A DNA stretch of 64,000 bases from Methylobacterium sp. J-076 (GCF_022829405.1 NZ_JAKSXW010000140.1:25383-89382), one strand, 5' to 3'. Shown: positions 46,916-57,155, counted from the first letter of the stretch. Notes: generated by a model not told the origin, from the sequence alone. Numbers and translations: made by a program.

Positions 46916-47743
46916 TCAGCCCTTGACCACCAGGGGCCCCGCGACCGCCGCGGGGGCGGGGGCCGGCAGGAGGCCGCAGCGCGTCGCCGCATCCGGCGGC
47001 AGGATCGGATCGAGCAGGGGGCGACGCCCGGCCAGCATCGCCAGGGCCCGTTCGGATTCCGCGGCGCTCGCCTCCGGGGCCTCGGCGAATAGGTGTTCGA
47101 GGGCGTAACGGTAGGCATCGAGCCTGACGCCCGTTTCCAGCCGCACCCAGGCGACGAGGCAGCGGTTCTCCGCCACCCGCATCACCGCCTGCCGCACGTC
47201 CCAGTCGTCCAGGGTCTTGGCGAAGGGCAGGCTGCGCAGCCGCCGGGCGTCCGCATCGGCGACCCGGGCAGCGAGGGAGGCGAAGGCCGGGATCAGCCGG
47301 GCATCGGCCACGGCGTCGTCGGTCAGGCGGCGGTAGCGGGAGACCGGAGAGCGGAACCCCTCCCCCAGCAGGGCATCGTGGTAGCGCGCGGGCTCGTCGA
47401 TCCGCCACGTGGGCGGCAGCACCCGGGCGCGGGTGAGGTTGGCCAGGATGTCGAGGAAGGCCTCGTGGGTGATCGCGGGCATCAGGAAGCGCCACGCCCG
47501 GTTGCGCAGGTCTTGCTCGTCGTCCGTGAGGGGCGAGGCCGAGGCGGGGCCGCCGCGCTCGCCCGCGGCGACCGTGCCGGTGGTGTCGATCAGGCTGTTC
47601 CACACGCCGGCCTTCGGACGCCCGAAATCGCCCTGCTGCGCGCAGGAAACCAGGGCGGCGAGGGTGAGGGCCGGGGCGAGCGTCCGGACGGCCCGTCCCA
47701 GGCCCGGCGCGACGGAGAGAAGGGATCTCGGCTGGCGGATCAT
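46916..47743 (-). CDS. Predicted lipoprotein (275 aa)
   Basis: From ATG 47743 the product has a lipoprotein signal, ending in the lipobox LVSC near residue 34. The mature part is mostly helical, with TDDEQDLRNRAWRFLMPA and RCLVAWVRLETGVRLDAY. I do not recognise the family. It is convergent with the DUF1254 gene (eight-base gap). Confidence 0.75.
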   Translation of the reverse strand: MIRQPRSLLSVAPGLGRAVRTLAPALTLAALVSCAQQGDFGRPKAGVWNSLIDTTGTVAAGERGGPASASPLTDDEQDLRNRAWRFLMPAITHEAFLDILANLTRARVLPPTWRIDEPARYHDALLGEGFRSPVSRYRRLTDDAVADARLIPAFASLAARVADADARRLRSLPFAKTLDDWDVRQAVMRVAENRCLVAWVRLETGVRLDAYRYALEHLFAEAPEASAAESERALAMLAGRRPLLDPILPPDAATRCGLLPAPAPAAVAGPLVVKG

Positions 47744-47837
47744 GGCGCTACTGGGGTCGCGTGCGTCCACGCGCATCCGCCGGCGGCGCCGACGCGCGTT
47801 GGGGTGAGGTGTCCCGCCGGGCGCGGCGGAGCGTCGC

Positions 47838-48032
47838 TCAGGAGGCGAGGCGCTCGTAGCGGACGCCGAGGAACAGGAGGATCTGGCCGCGGGCCTCCCC
47901 GGACGGCGGGGCTTGGCGGACCGGGCGCAGGGCGCGGGCTGGGAACTCGACGACCACGCCGTCCCTCGCGACGGCGGTGGCGGGTTCGGCGGAAGCGGGG
48001 CGGCGGCGCCCGATCGTCTGGCAGCGGTTCAT
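47838..48032 (-). CDS. Small basic protein (64 aa)
   Basis: MNRCQTIGRRRP is followed by a basic, proline-rich segment and ends LLFLGVRYERLAS. ACAGGAG lies eight bases before the ATG at 48032, a strong ribosome-binding site, which is the main reason to call it. It lies 94 bases upstream of the lipoprotein gene on the same strand. Confidence 0.55.
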   Translation of the reverse strand: MNRCQTIGRRRPASAEPATAVARDGVVVEFPARALRPVRQAPPSGEARGQILLFLGVRYERLAS

Positions 48033-48129
48033 GGGTCTGGCTCCTGTCGGCGATCCGGGCGGTTTGCCCAGGCCCGGCAATGGGCGTCGGCAAGGGCTTG
48101 CTTGGGTGGGGGTCGAATTCTGGTCTTCC

Positions 48130-48287
48130 GTGGCGAATTCAGATCATCACGGGATGGTTAACAGAAGCTTGAGGGTCGCCCATGGCACCCGGCGGAGGTT
48201 GGCGCGGGGCTTGCTACGAGGGTGTCGCCCATGGCGGGCGTTTCCTCCCTTCGACTGGCCCTGCCCGGATGCGGGCGGGGCCATTTT
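48130..48287 (+). ncRNA. Possible small RNA ending in an orphan terminator
   Basis: The 399-base gap 48033-48431 has no plus-strand gene before it, yet it holds a strong intrinsic terminator at 48256-48287. Upstream are two copies of TCGCCCATGGC (48176 and 48225). This arrangement suggests a short transcript. The 5' end is a guess. It could also be the terminator of a long leader of the 48432 gene. Confidence 0.25.
48256..48287 (+). terminator. Rho-independent terminator without upstream gene
   Basis: A 12-base stem (TGGCCCTGCCCG and CGGGCGGGGCCA, one T-G pair) with a four-base loop is followed by TTTT. It points along the plus strand, but the nearest genes on its 5' side are on the minus strand. 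Confidence 0.7.
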
Positions 48288-48431
48288 CGTTCAAAGGGTG
48301 AGCCGGCGTATTTCTGCAACGCGCGTCACAAGTGCGGGTGGGGCGCTTGCCTCCGGCCCGGCTGGCCCGATATGCCCTCGCAACACAGGGTGGTCCGCCG
48401 CCCGCCATTGATTGCTTAAGGACAAGGCTGG

Positions 48432-48719
48432 ATGCGACTGGTTCCGGACCATTCCCTTCGTTCGCCGCGTGCCGCTGCCATCGCAGCGCTGACGGTCCTG
48501 GCCCTGACGGCCGGCCCGGCCCAGGCCCAGCGCGACGACCAAGGGCTGCAGCTCGGCTGTGCCGACGACTATTTCCGCCTCTGCATCGGCGTCGATCCCA
48601 ACAGCCAGGACGCCGACCGCTGCATGACCCGCAACCGGTCGAAGCTCTCGCAGAAGTGCCGCGCGGCCATCGGTGACTACGACCGGCGGACCGGCGGCAA
48701 GTCGATGCAGAACGACTAA
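48432..48719 (+). CDS. Small secreted cysteine-containing protein (95 aa)
   Basis: The product has a signal peptide (AAIAALTVLALTAGPAQAQ) and a mature domain with cysteines in GCADDYFRLCIG, DRCMTRN and QKCRAAI, a pattern of paired cysteines likely forming disulphides in the periplasm. It resembles other 3'-of-gshB small proteins in methylobacteria only in general layout. Unknown function. Confidence 0.8.
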   Translation: MRLVPDHSLRSPRAAAIAALTVLALTAGPAQAQRDDQGLQLGCADDYFRLCIGVDPNSQDADRCMTRNRSKLSQKCRAAIGDYDRRTGGKSMQND

Positions 48720-48752
48720 GAACCCGCGTCGCGCACGCACGGGACCGCTGCC

Positions 48753-49706
48753 ATGAGCTTGACCGTCGCGGTCCAGATGGACCCGATCCAGAACATCCGG
48801 GTCGCGGGCGATACGACCTTCGCCCTGCTGCTCGAAGCCCAGCGGCGGGGCCACCGTCTCTACTATTACACGCCCGACCGCCTCTCGATGCAGGGCCGTC
48901 GGGTGACCGCCCGGGTCGAGGGCCTGACCGTGAAGGACGTGCAGGGCGATCATTTCGCCCTGCAAGCGCCGGAGCGGATCGATCTGGCCGAGTGCGATGC
49001 GGTGCTGATGCGCCAGGATCCGCCGTTCGACATGGCCTATGTCACGGCGACGCACATGCTGCAGCGGATCCATCCGCGCACCCTCGTGCTCAACGACCCG
49101 TTCGAGGTGCGCAATGCGCCCGAGAAGCTGTTCGTGCTCGACTACCCCGAACTGATGCCGCCGACGCTGATCAGCCGGGACCGGGCGGAGATCGAGGCGT
49201 TCCGCCGGGAGCACGGCACGGTGGCGATGAAGCCCCTCCACGGCCATGGCGGCGCGGCGGTGTTCAAGGTCACTGCGGACGATCCGAATTTCGGCTCGAT
49301 GTTCGACATGTTCGCCACCACCTTCCGGGAGGCCTGGGTGGTCCAGCGCTACCTCGAGCGCGTCACCGAGGGCGACAAGCGCATCATCCTCGTGGACGGC
49401 GTGGCGATGGGCGCGGTGAACCGGGTGCCGGCGGCGGGGGACATCCGCTCCAACATGGTCCGGGGCGGTGCGGCCTCGGCCTCCGAGCTGACCGAGCGCG
49501 AGCGCGAGATCTGCGCGACCATCGGCCCGGAACTCTCCCGCCGGGGCCTGATCCTCGTCGGCATCGACGTGATCGACGGCAACCTCACCGAGATCAACGT
49601 CACCTCCCCGACCGGCATCCGCGCCATCGAGCGCCTGGGCGGCCCGAACCTCGCCGTGGCGGTGTGGGACGCCATCGAGACCCGCATCGCCGCACGCAAG
49701 GGCTGA
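48753..49706 (+). CDS. gshB: Glutathione synthetase
   Basis: The 317-residue ATP-grasp ligase joins gamma-glutamylcysteine and glycine. It shows the N-terminal MDPIQNIRVAGDTTFALLLE, MRQDPPFDMAYVTATHML, KPLHGHGGAAVFKV, and the C-terminal GIDVIDGNLTEINVTSPTGI metal-binding end. Length is normal. It supplies glutathione for GloB upstream in the window and for GGT downstream. Confidence 0.97.
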   Translation: MSLTVAVQMDPIQNIRVAGDTTFALLLEAQRRGHRLYYYTPDRLSMQGRRVTARVEGLTVKDVQGDHFALQAPERIDLAECDAVLMRQDPPFDMAYVTATHMLQRIHPRTLVLNDPFEVRNAPEKLFVLDYPELMPPTLISRDRAEIEAFRREHGTVAMKPLHGHGGAAVFKVTADDPNFGSMFDMFATTFREAWVVQRYLERVTEGDKRIILVDGVAMGAVNRVPAAGDIRSNMVRGGAASASELTEREREICATIGPELSRRGLILVGIDVIDGNLTEINVTSPTGIRAIERLGGPNLAVAVWDAIETRIAARKG

Positions 49707-49757
49707 GGCGCGACCCCGGCCGACGACCGAGGTCGGTGCGGCGGGCCGTCAGCCGAC

Positions 49758-49779
49758 CCTGAAGAGTATGCTCTTCGGG
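49758..49779. terminator. Hairpin between convergent gshB and antiporter genes
   Basis: A nine-base stem (CCTGAAGAG and CTCTTCGGG, one T-G pair) with loop TATG lies in the 128-base gap between the two stops. T-runs are poor on both sides, so terminator function is uncertain; it is the best candidate in this gap. Confidence 0.4.
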
Positions 49780-49834
49780 CGGGGTTTGCTGATCGCTTCG
49801 CCGGGACCGACGCGGGCCGATAGCCCGACCGGCG

Positions 49835-51370
49835 TCACGCATCCCCCCGGGGCGTGGCGCTGAGCTCCGCCCAGTCGAACTCCTCCTCCAGCAGGAAATA
49901 GGCGTCGTCGCCGATCTCGCCCCGGCGGCGCATGTCCAGGACCTTCGTCCGCGCCGCGAGGATGGAGGCCCGGCGGGCCGCGTCCGCCGGGAGGCTTTCC
50001 GGGGCGCGGCCTTCCTCGTGCGCCTCCGCCTCGGAGAGGGCCGACCGGAACTCGGCCCGGAGGGCGTCCGTCGCGGCGCAGGCCTCCCCCGCTTCCAGGC
50101 TCTCCAGGGCGGCGCCGTAGGCCGCCGCCCGGGCGCGCCCGGCTTCCTGCCCGACGGGATCGTCGTCGGGAAGCTTGAGGAGGCGCAGCAGCGGGCTCAG
50201 GGTCAGGCCCTGGAGGATCAGCGATCCGAGCACGGTGAAGAAGGCGGTGAAGACCACGAGGTCCCGGTGCGGGAACTGCTCCGGCAGGGCGAGCGCTGTC
50301 GCGACGGTGACGATCCCCCGCATCCCCGCCCAGGCCACCGCGACGCCCGCCCCGAGGCGGGAGCGGTCGCCATGCCGGCCGAGACCGAAGCCGCGCAGGC
50401 CGCTCGTCGGCAGCACCCACACGATGCGGGAGACGATCACAGTGGCGAAGACGGCGGTGGCCAGGATGATCGCCTGCCACTGGTCCGTCCCGTTCAGGCG
50501 CGCCAGGATCGGGTCGATCTGGATGCCGATCAGCACGAAGGCCAGCACGTTGATGACGAACACCGCCGTGTCCCACACGGCGTAGGAGACGATCCGCGCC
50601 CGGGGCGCGGTGACGCCGGGGGCGCGCCTCGCCACCATCATCGCGAAGGTCACGACCACGAGGACGCCGGACATCTCGACCCGCTCGGCGGCGAGCCACA
50701 GGCCGAAGGCGGCCACGAACTGCAGCACGATCGCCGTGGGCGGATCGGTGATGCGGCGCGTCGCGGCCACGAAGGCGATGCCCAGGAGCGGCCCGGCGAC
50801 GACGCTCCCCGCGACGCCGAGCGCGAAGCCCGGCGCCACCTCCCACGCATGGAAGCTGCCGGCCACCGCCGCGCCGACGGCGAGGCGGTAGAGCAGCAGG
50901 GAGGCGGCGTCGTTCAGCAGGCTCTCGCCGCGCAGGATGGTGGCGAGGCGGTGGGGCATCGGGGCATGGCGCAGGACCGCCAGGGCCGCCACCGCATCGG
51001 GCGGCGCGACGATGGCCCCGAGGGCGATGCAGGCGCTGAGCGGCATGTCCGGCACGATGATCCGCGCCACGGTGGCGACCGCGAGGGTGGTCACCACCAC
51101 GGCACCCACGGCGAGGCCGAAAACCGGCTGCCAGCTCGCCCGCAGGTCACGCAGGGAGGCGTCGAAGCCCGCATCGAGCAAGACCGGGGCGAGGAACAGG
51201 GCGAGCGCCAGCTCCGGATCGAGGCGAACGTTCGGCACCCCCGGCACGAAGGCGAGGCAGATCCCGCCGAGCGCGAGGAAGGCCGGATAGGGAGCGCCGA
51301 GCCGGCGGGCGAGGGCCGTCAGGATGACGGCGCCGAAGAGGACCGCCACGGTCCATTCGAAGATCAGCAT
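49835..51370 (-). CDS. Na+/H+ antiporter, NhaP/CPA1 type
   Basis: The 511-residue membrane protein has about twelve helices and CPA1 signatures: LGAIVAPPDAVAAL near residue 120, the GESLLNDAASLLLYRLA motif near 150, and AWAGMRGIVTVATALALP near 345. A hydrophilic C-terminal tail of about 110 residues is cytosolic. It exchanges protons for sodium or potassium. Confidence 0.93.
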   Translation of the reverse strand: MLIFEWTVAVLFGAVILTALARRLGAPYPAFLALGGICLAFVPGVPNVRLDPELALALFLAPVLLDAGFDASLRDLRASWQPVFGLAVGAVVVTTLAVATVARIIVPDMPLSACIALGAIVAPPDAVAALAVLRHAPMPHRLATILRGESLLNDAASLLLYRLAVGAAVAGSFHAWEVAPGFALGVAGSVVAGPLLGIAFVAATRRITDPPTAIVLQFVAAFGLWLAAERVEMSGVLVVVTFAMMVARRAPGVTAPRARIVSYAVWDTAVFVINVLAFVLIGIQIDPILARLNGTDQWQAIILATAVFATVIVSRIVWVLPTSGLRGFGLGRHGDRSRLGAGVAVAWAGMRGIVTVATALALPEQFPHRDLVVFTAFFTVLGSLILQGLTLSPLLRLLKLPDDDPVGQEAGRARAAAYGAALESLEAGEACAATDALRAEFRSALSEAEAHEEGRAPESLPADAARRASILAARTKVLDMRRRGEIGDDAYFLLEEEFDWAELSATPRGDA

Positions 51371-51470
51371 CGGCCGTCATATAGGGCGGCGAATCGCGGG
51401 GGGCGCCGGGTTGGCCTTTGCCTTGCGCGGCGCCCTCGCCTATTCGGCTGAGAGGCCCGCCGGACCCGCC

Positions 51471-53066
51471 ATGCCCGAGACACCGATCTTCTCCACCGCC
51501 GCCGTCGCCGCGCCGCACGGCCTCGCGGCCCAGGCCGGGCTCACGGTGCTCGCCCAGGGCGGCAACGCCATCGAGGCGATGGTGGCGATGGCCGCATCCA
51601 TCGCCGTGGTCTACCCGCACATGAACGGGCTCGGCGGCGATGGGTTCTGGCTGGTGCGCGAGCGCAGCGGACGGGTGCGCGGCATCGAGGCCTGCGGCCC
51701 GGCGGGGCGGGCTGCGACAATCGCCCGCTACCGGGAGAAGGGCTACGACGCCATCCCCTCCCGGGGCCCCGAGGCGATGGTGACCGTGGCCGGCGCGGTG
51801 GGCGGGTGGGACCTCGCCCTCGCCCTCTCGAAGGCGCTCGGCGGACGCCTGCCCCTGGCGACGCTCCTCGCCGACGCGGCGAAGCAGGCCCGCGAGGGGG
51901 TGCCCGTCTCGCCCAGCGAGGCGCGCTACCGGCCCCAGCCCGGCGACACGCTCCACGCGGCCCCGAACTTCGCCGCGACCTTCCTGAAGGACGGCGAGCC
52001 CTACCCGGCGGGGGAGATGCGCCGCCTGCCGGCCCTGGCCGCCACCCTCGACCAACTGAGCCATGCCGGCCTCGGGGACTTCTACCGGGGCGACATCGGC
52101 CACGAGATCGGCATCGACCTGGAGCGGCTCGGTGCGCCCGTCTCCCGCGCCGACCTCGAAGCCTACCGCCCCGCCGAGCGGGCGCCCCTCACGCTGCGCC
52201 GCCGGGACGCGACGCTCTACAATTTCCCGCCGCCGACCCAGGGCTTGGCGGCCCTCATCATTCTCGGCCTGTTCGACCGGCTGAACATCGCCGAGCCGGA
52301 GACGGCGGCGCACTACCACGGGCTGATCGAGGCGACGAAGCGCGCCTTCGCCATCCGCGACCGCGTGGTCACGGACTTCGCCCACCTGCGGCATGACCCG
52401 GCCGCGTTCCTCGAAGCCGGCCGCCTCGCCGCCGAGGCGGCCCGGATCGACCGAGGCCGCGCCGCCTCCATCCCGGTCGTGTCGCATAGCGGCGACACGG
52501 TCTGGATGGGCGCCATCGACAAGGACGGGCTCGCCGTCTCCTACATCCAGTCGGTCTACTGGGAATACGGATCGGGCACGGTGCTGCCGCGAACCGGCCT
52601 CGCGTGGCTCAACCGCGGCGTGTCCTTCTCCCTCGATCCGGCGTCGGTGAACCCGCTGGAGCCCGGGCGGCGGCCGTTCCACACCCTGATCCCGGCGCTG
52701 GCCTGTTTCGATGACGGCCGCGTCATGGCCTACGGCTCCATGGGGGGCGACGGGCAGCCGCAATTCCAGGCGCAGATCTTCTGCCGCTACGCCGATTACG
52801 GGATGTCGGTAGCGGAGGCGGTCGATGCGCCGCGCCTGCTCTATGGAAGGACCTGGGGGGCGCCCTCCCTCAGCGTGAAGGTCGAGGACCGGTTCGACCC
52901 CGCCTGCCTCTCCGCCCTCGAACGGATGGGCCACGAGATCGAGCCCGTCGGCGTGCCCTACAGCGACACCCTCGGCCATGCGGGGATGCTGGTCCGCTAC
53001 GCCAGCAACGGCCGGGTCGCCGCGACGCACGATCCCCGCTCCGATGGCGGTGCGCTGGGGCTGTAA
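51471..53066 (+). CDS. Gamma-glutamyltransferase family protein
   Basis: The 531-residue Ntn-hydrolase precursor shows GGNAIEAMVAMAASIAVVYP near residue 30, NGLGGDGFWLV, and the processing threonine in SHSGDTVWMGAID near residue 343, followed by SGTVLPRTGLAWLNRG and GGDGQPQFQAQI. It lacks a clear signal peptide with the ATG chosen here. It may act on gamma-glutamyl compounds or be a related acylase. Confidence 0.9.
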   Translation: MPETPIFSTAAVAAPHGLAAQAGLTVLAQGGNAIEAMVAMAASIAVVYPHMNGLGGDGFWLVRERSGRVRGIEACGPAGRAATIARYREKGYDAIPSRGPEAMVTVAGAVGGWDLALALSKALGGRLPLATLLADAAKQAREGVPVSPSEARYRPQPGDTLHAAPNFAATFLKDGEPYPAGEMRRLPALAATLDQLSHAGLGDFYRGDIGHEIGIDLERLGAPVSRADLEAYRPAERAPLTLRRRDATLYNFPPPTQGLAALIILGLFDRLNIAEPETAAHYHGLIEATKRAFAIRDRVVTDFAHLRHDPAAFLEAGRLAAEAARIDRGRAASIPVVSHSGDTVWMGAIDKDGLAVSYIQSVYWEYGSGTVLPRTGLAWLNRGVSFSLDPASVNPLEPGRRPFHTLIPALACFDDGRVMAYGSMGGDGQPQFQAQIFCRYADYGMSVAEAVDAPRLLYGRTWGAPSLSVKVEDRFDPACLSALERMGHEIEPVGVPYSDTLGHAGMLVRYASNGRVAATHDPRSDGGALGL

Positions 53067-53173
53067 CCGCTCGACATCCGCCGCGGCGGCGGGCTTTAAG
53101 CGTTTCGAACCGACGCGCCCTGCATCGTGGCGGCGGCCGAGCACGGCCCCGCCCGGACCAAGACCGACCCGCC

Positions 53174-53872
53174 ATGCTGATCCACGAGGACCCCGCCAGG
53201 ACGTATCGGAACGACGAACGTCTCGCCTGGACCTTCGCGGGCATCGCCGGAGCCCTGAACGTCGCCGGGTTCTACGCCTTCGGCACCTTCTCCTCGAATA
53301 TGACCGGCAACGTCTCGGCCCTCGCCGACCATCTCGGGCTCGGCGAGGTGCGACTGGCGCTGTTCGGCCTGATCCTCGTAGTGGCCTTCGTCGCCGGCGC
53401 CTTCGCCGCGACGCTGGTGATCGATGCCGGGCGCATGCGCCGCCTGCCGGGGGTCTACGCCTACGGGGTGCTGGGCGAGGCGGCCCTGCTCCTCGTGCTC
53501 GGGGCCGTCGCCCCCTTCCTGCCCGAGGAGTCCCGCGGGGCGATCCTGGCGATGGGCCTCAGCTTCCTCCTCGGCCTGCAGAACGCCACCGTCACGCAGA
53601 TCACCAACGCGCGGGTGCGCACCACCCACGTCACCGGCATGGTCACCGATATCGGGATCGGCCTCGCCAACCTGGTCGAACGCCACCCGGACGCGAACCG
53701 CGCCAAGCTGCGGCTGCACGCCGTCACCGTCGCCGCCTTCCTCGGCGGCGGCATCGTGGGCGTCCTGCTGTTCCGGGTGATCGGCACGGCCCTGCTCATC
53801 GTCGCGGCGGGGCTGCTCGCCGCCCTCGCCATCCCCGGCATCACGATGGCCCGCCGGTTGCGGGCTGGCTGA
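53174..53872 (+). CDS. YoaK / DUF1275 membrane protein
   Basis: The 232-residue protein has about six membrane helices and the DUF1275 features YAFGTFSSNMTGNVSALAD near residue 35 and GLQNATVTQITNARVRTTHVTG near 137. The family is of unknown function, perhaps transport. It follows the GGT gene with a 107-base gap. Confidence 0.88.
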   Translation: MLIHEDPARTYRNDERLAWTFAGIAGALNVAGFYAFGTFSSNMTGNVSALADHLGLGEVRLALFGLILVVAFVAGAFAATLVIDAGRMRRLPGVYAYGVLGEAALLLVLGAVAPFLPEESRGAILAMGLSFLLGLQNATVTQITNARVRTTHVTGMVTDIGIGLANLVERHPDANRAKLRLHAVTVAAFLGGGIVGVLLFRVIGTALLIVAAGLLAALAIPGITMARRLRAG

Positions 53873-54029
53873 TACGCCGCCGCCAAGCTGAACGATGGCT
53901 GCCAGCCGGCTTCAGGACCGGTGCATGCGGCCGGAGGCATTCTCTTCCTCACAGCCGGACGGGGTCCGGCGCCACCTTCGGGACCGGGCTCTCAGGGAGC
54001 CGGCCACCGCGAAGCGAGAGGGATGGGTC

Positions 54030-54443
54030 ATGAAGACGTTTGCCACTCTGGCCGCCACGGCGCTGGTCATGTTCGGAACCCTCGGCGCACCGCAGGCGCA
54101 GGCCCGCGGCGGCGGGGCGATCGCCGCCGGCGTGATCGGCGGCCTCGCCGCGGGCGCCCTCCTCGGCGCCGCGATCTCGGACGCCCACGCGGCCCCCGGA
54201 TATGGATACGGCGACGGTGGCGGCTATGGCGGCCCGGGCTACGGCTACGGCTACGACTACCCCCCGCCCCCGCCCCCGCCCCCGCCCCGGCGCGTTCGCG
54301 CCTACGAGTACGACGCCGCCCCGGTCTATCGCAGCGAGCGGATCGTCTGCAGTTACGAGGAAGAGCCGGAATACGGTTACCGCCGGGTCGGCTACGGCGG
54401 ACATCGCCATTGCGACCGCCCCTACGGCTACGGCGGCTGGTGA
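54030..54443 (+). CDS. Secreted Gly/Tyr/Pro-rich protein (137 aa)
   Basis: A signal peptide (TFATLAATALVMFGTLGAPQAQA) is followed by a Gly/Ala hydrophobic stretch (AAGVIGGLAAGALLGAAI), then a GYG-rich segment, nine consecutive prolines near residue 88, and a Tyr-rich C-terminus ending RPYGYGGW. It is probably an envelope-associated low-complexity protein. The polyproline run may need EF-P for translation. The start at ATG 54030 is chosen for the signal peptide. Confidence 0.82.
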   Translation: MKTFATLAATALVMFGTLGAPQAQARGGGAIAAGVIGGLAAGALLGAAISDAHAAPGYGYGDGGGYGGPGYGYGYDYPPPPPPPPPRRVRAYEYDAAPVYRSERIVCSYEEEPEYGYRRVGYGGHRHCDRPYGYGGW

Positions 54444-54450
54444 GAGGTGA

Positions 54451-54482
54451 GGGGCCGCCCGGCACGACCGGGCGGCCCCTTT
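54451..54482 (+). terminator. Rho-independent terminator after the Gly/Tyr-rich gene
   Basis: A perfect 12-base stem (GGGGCCGCCCGG and CCGGGCGGCCCC) with loop CACGA is followed by TTT. It lies seven bases after the stop at 54443. Confidence 0.85.
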
Positions 54483-54594
54483 CGGCCTCATCGATCTGTC
54501 AAGTTTTCGACAGTGCAACCGGAGCGGTTAGATAAAATTCACATTGCACTTTTATGCATGGGGGCAGTCATCATTCCCTCCGGCGTCCTGTATC

Positions 54595-56280
54595 ATGCAG
54601 ATCTCGATCAAGGCTGCCCTCGCGGGCTTGTTCGGCTTGGCGGCGCTGGCCTCCGTGGGGCAGGGAGTCGTCAGCGTCCGCAACCTTTACGAGATGGAAC
54701 ACAACGTTCGAGAGATCGGGACGGCCCGGCTCCCGGCGGTCAACCTCGTCAACCAGATCAACACGGCGATCCGCGACCACCGCGTGAAGCTGTACCGCCT
54801 CGTCCTCTCCTCGAACACGGCCGCGGATGTCGAGGAACACCGCAGGACCCTCGACGGCGTCGGCGCGACCATCGATGCCATGCGGCGCGCCTATGAGGCC
54901 ATGGACAAGTCGCCGGAGGAGCGAGCCCTCTACGACCAGTTCTCCACCCTCTGGGCGAAGTATCTCGCCCAGCAGACGATCGTAGTGGAGATGCTCGCGG
55001 CGGGCCGGAAGTCCGACGCGGTGGCGATGCTCCTCGGCCCGGACCTGCTGCAGTTGGCCTCCGGTGCCTCCGACGCCCTCAAGAAGAATGTCGCGGTGAA
55101 CAAGCAGGCCGCCGAGCGCGCCGTGAGCGATTGCCTCGCGGGGACGGAGGAGGCGGTGCGCACGGCCCTCGTCGCCACCGCCTGCGTCCTGCTGCTGTCG
55201 GTGCTCGCGGCCCTGTTCAGCTTCTTCCGCATCTCCTTGCCCATCGCGCGCATGACCACGGCCATGCGGGTCCTGGCGGCCGGCGACACCGGGATCACCG
55301 TCCCCGGGGCGGGACGCGGCGACGAGATCGGCGCCATGGCCTCGGCAGTGGAGGTGTTCCGGGACAATCTGGTCCGCGCCCGCCGGCTGGAGGCCGAGAC
55401 CAGCGCCGCCCGCCAATCCGCGGAGGAGCAGCGCAACGCCGGAATGCGCCAGATGGCGGAGGGGTTCGAGGCCGCGATCGGCGGGATCGCGACGCTGGTC
55501 TCGTCGTCGGCCACGGAGTTGCAGGCCACGGCGCAGAGCATGGCCGGCACGGCTGCGGCCACGGCCCGGCAATCGACCACCGTCGCCACCGCGGCGGAGG
55601 AGGCGGCCGCCAACGTCACCACGGTGGCCGCCGCGGCGGAGGAGCTGGGATCGTCGGTGCAGGAGATCGGCCGCCAGGTCGCCGGCTCCGCCGAGCTCGC
55701 GCTGAAGGCCGTGGAGGAGGCGGGCCTGACCGCCAGCCTCGTCAAGGAGCTGAACGAGGCGATGTCGCATATCGGCGACGTGGTGACGGTGATCGCCTCC
55801 ATCGCCGGCCAGACCAACCTGCTGGCCCTGAACGCGACGATCGAAGCCGCCCGGGCGGGGGATGCCGGCCGGGGCTTCGCCGTGGTCGCCTCGGAGGTGA
55901 AGCTCCTCGCCGGGCAGACCGCCCGGGCGACGGAGGACATCTCGAACCAGATCGGCCGCATCCAGGCCTCCACCGGCCTTGCCGTCCAGGCGATCGACTC
56001 GATCGGCGGGCGCATCCGCGAGATCAGCGGCGTGGCGACGGCCATCGCCGCCGCGGTCGAAGAGCAGGGGGCGGCGACGCAGGAGATCGTCCGCAACGTG
56101 GCTCAGGCGGCCACGGGGACGGGCGAGGTGACCACGACCATCGCCCACGTCGCCGGAGCGGCCGAGGATACCGGCACGGCGGCGTCCCAGGTCCTCGAGG
56201 CGGCCTCCGCCTTGTCGCTCCATTCCGAGCGCCTGCACGCGGAGATGAACCGCTTCGTGGCGACGGTCAGGGCCGCGTGA
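54595..56280 (+). CDS. Methyl-accepting chemotaxis protein
   Basis: The 561-residue chemoreceptor has helix 1 at the N-terminus, a periplasmic four-helix-bundle sensor (residues about 30-185), helix 2 ([20 protein letters not shown]), a HAMP domain near 210-260 and a signalling domain whose tip is [33 protein letters not shown] near 405. It lacks a C-terminal CheR-binding pentapeptide. The ligand is unknown. The CheY/CheZ pair at 37.5 kb is not adjacent. Confidence 0.95.
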   Translation: MQISIKAALAGLFGLAALASVGQGVVSVRNLYEMEHNVREIGTARLPAVNLVNQINTAIRDHRVKLYRLVLSSNTAADVEEHRRTLDGVGATIDAMRRAYEAMDKSPEERALYDQFSTLWAKYLAQQTIVVEMLAAGRKSDAVAMLLGPDLLQLASGASDALKKNVAVNKQAAERAVSDCLAGTEEAVRTALVATACVLLLSVLAALFSFFRISLPIARMTTAMRVLAAGDTGITVPGAGRGDEIGAMASAVEVFRDNLVRARRLEAETSAARQSAEEQRNAGMRQMAEGFEAAIGGIATLVSSSATELQATAQSMAGTAAATARQSTTVATAAEEAAANVTTVAAAAEELGSSVQEIGRQVAGSAELALKAVEEAGLTASLVKELNEAMSHIGDVVTVIASIAGQTNLLALNATIEAARAGDAGRGFAVVASEVKLLAGQTARATEDISNQIGRIQASTGLAVQAIDSIGGRIREISGVATAIAAAVEEQGAATQEIVRNVAQAATGTGEVTTTIAHVAGAAEDTGTAASQVLEAASALSLHSERLHAEMNRFVATVRAA

Positions 56281-56311
56281 GGGCCTCGGCCCCGCCGGCC
56301 GGAGGCAAGGG

Positions 56312-56791
56312 TCAGGGCAGCTTCCAGGTCGCCTTATGCGGCACGATCGTCATGGGCCTCGCGCCTTCGGGGACCTTGACGGGCTGGAGCGTGTACTCCG
56401 CCGTTCCGGTGATGCCCTGGTATTTGCCCGTTCCCCCCACGAAGACATGGCGGCCGGTCTTGGCGTTCGCTTCGTAGGTCGAGAAGACCTGATCGCCGTC
56501 CGTGTCGGCGTCGATGCAGCTGCCGCGATTGATCACCTCGGCGCCGTTGGCTTCGCGCATTCCGACGCAGCGCGTGCCCATGTCGTGGAAGGCCCCCTCC
56601 CCCGCATCGTTGCGCGTGATGCCGGAGCTTTCGTAGATCGCCACAATCCTCTCGCCCATCTTCATCGGCGTCGCGGACATGCTGACGTAATGCGTCGTGT
56701 ACGACGCGCTGCCTTCCTTCGGAAATTCACCCGCCGACGCACCGGTGCCGGCACACAACATCAGCAAGAGAGCTTTCTTGACGCTTCGCAT
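56312..56791 (-). CDS. Small secreted protein (159 aa)
   Basis: A signal peptide (KKALLLMLCAGTGASA) precedes a beta-rich domain with two cysteines (TRCVG and GSCIDADTDGD) and the GGTGKYQGITGTAEYTL pattern found in small secreted barrel proteins. An identity is not established. It is convergent with the MCP gene (31-base gap). The 56792-57093 stretch upstream holds no gene. Confidence 0.8.
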   Translation of the reverse strand: MRSVKKALLLMLCAGTGASAGEFPKEGSASYTTHYVSMSATPMKMGERIVAIYESSGITRNDAGEGAFHDMGTRCVGMREANGAEVINRGSCIDADTDGDQVFSTYEANAKTGRHVFVGGTGKYQGITGTAEYTLQPVKVPEGARPMTIVPHKATWKLP

Positions 56792-57093
56792 CGTGTCCTC
56801 CTGCTGTGATTGTTCGGTGCGGATGTTCTTTTATCTGCCGATTTTGTTTGATGAAGCGGTGGATCGATCATGCATGACTGAAGTGTGACATCAAGGGCGA
56901 AAAGAGTTCTTTCGCCCCGGCAGCGCGGGCCAAACTTTGCACGTTCTCGGGCGGAGGATAGCGGCTGAATGCAGCGGGCGGACGGCTCCCGCTGCGGAAG
57001 GAATCACCGTCTGCGGTGCAGCGACGATGGGCGCCGGCCAGACCGGGCATCCGGCCGGGAGTGCCGCGCTCGAAGGTCTGGGGATCGGGGATG

Positions 57094-57155
<62 letters not shown>

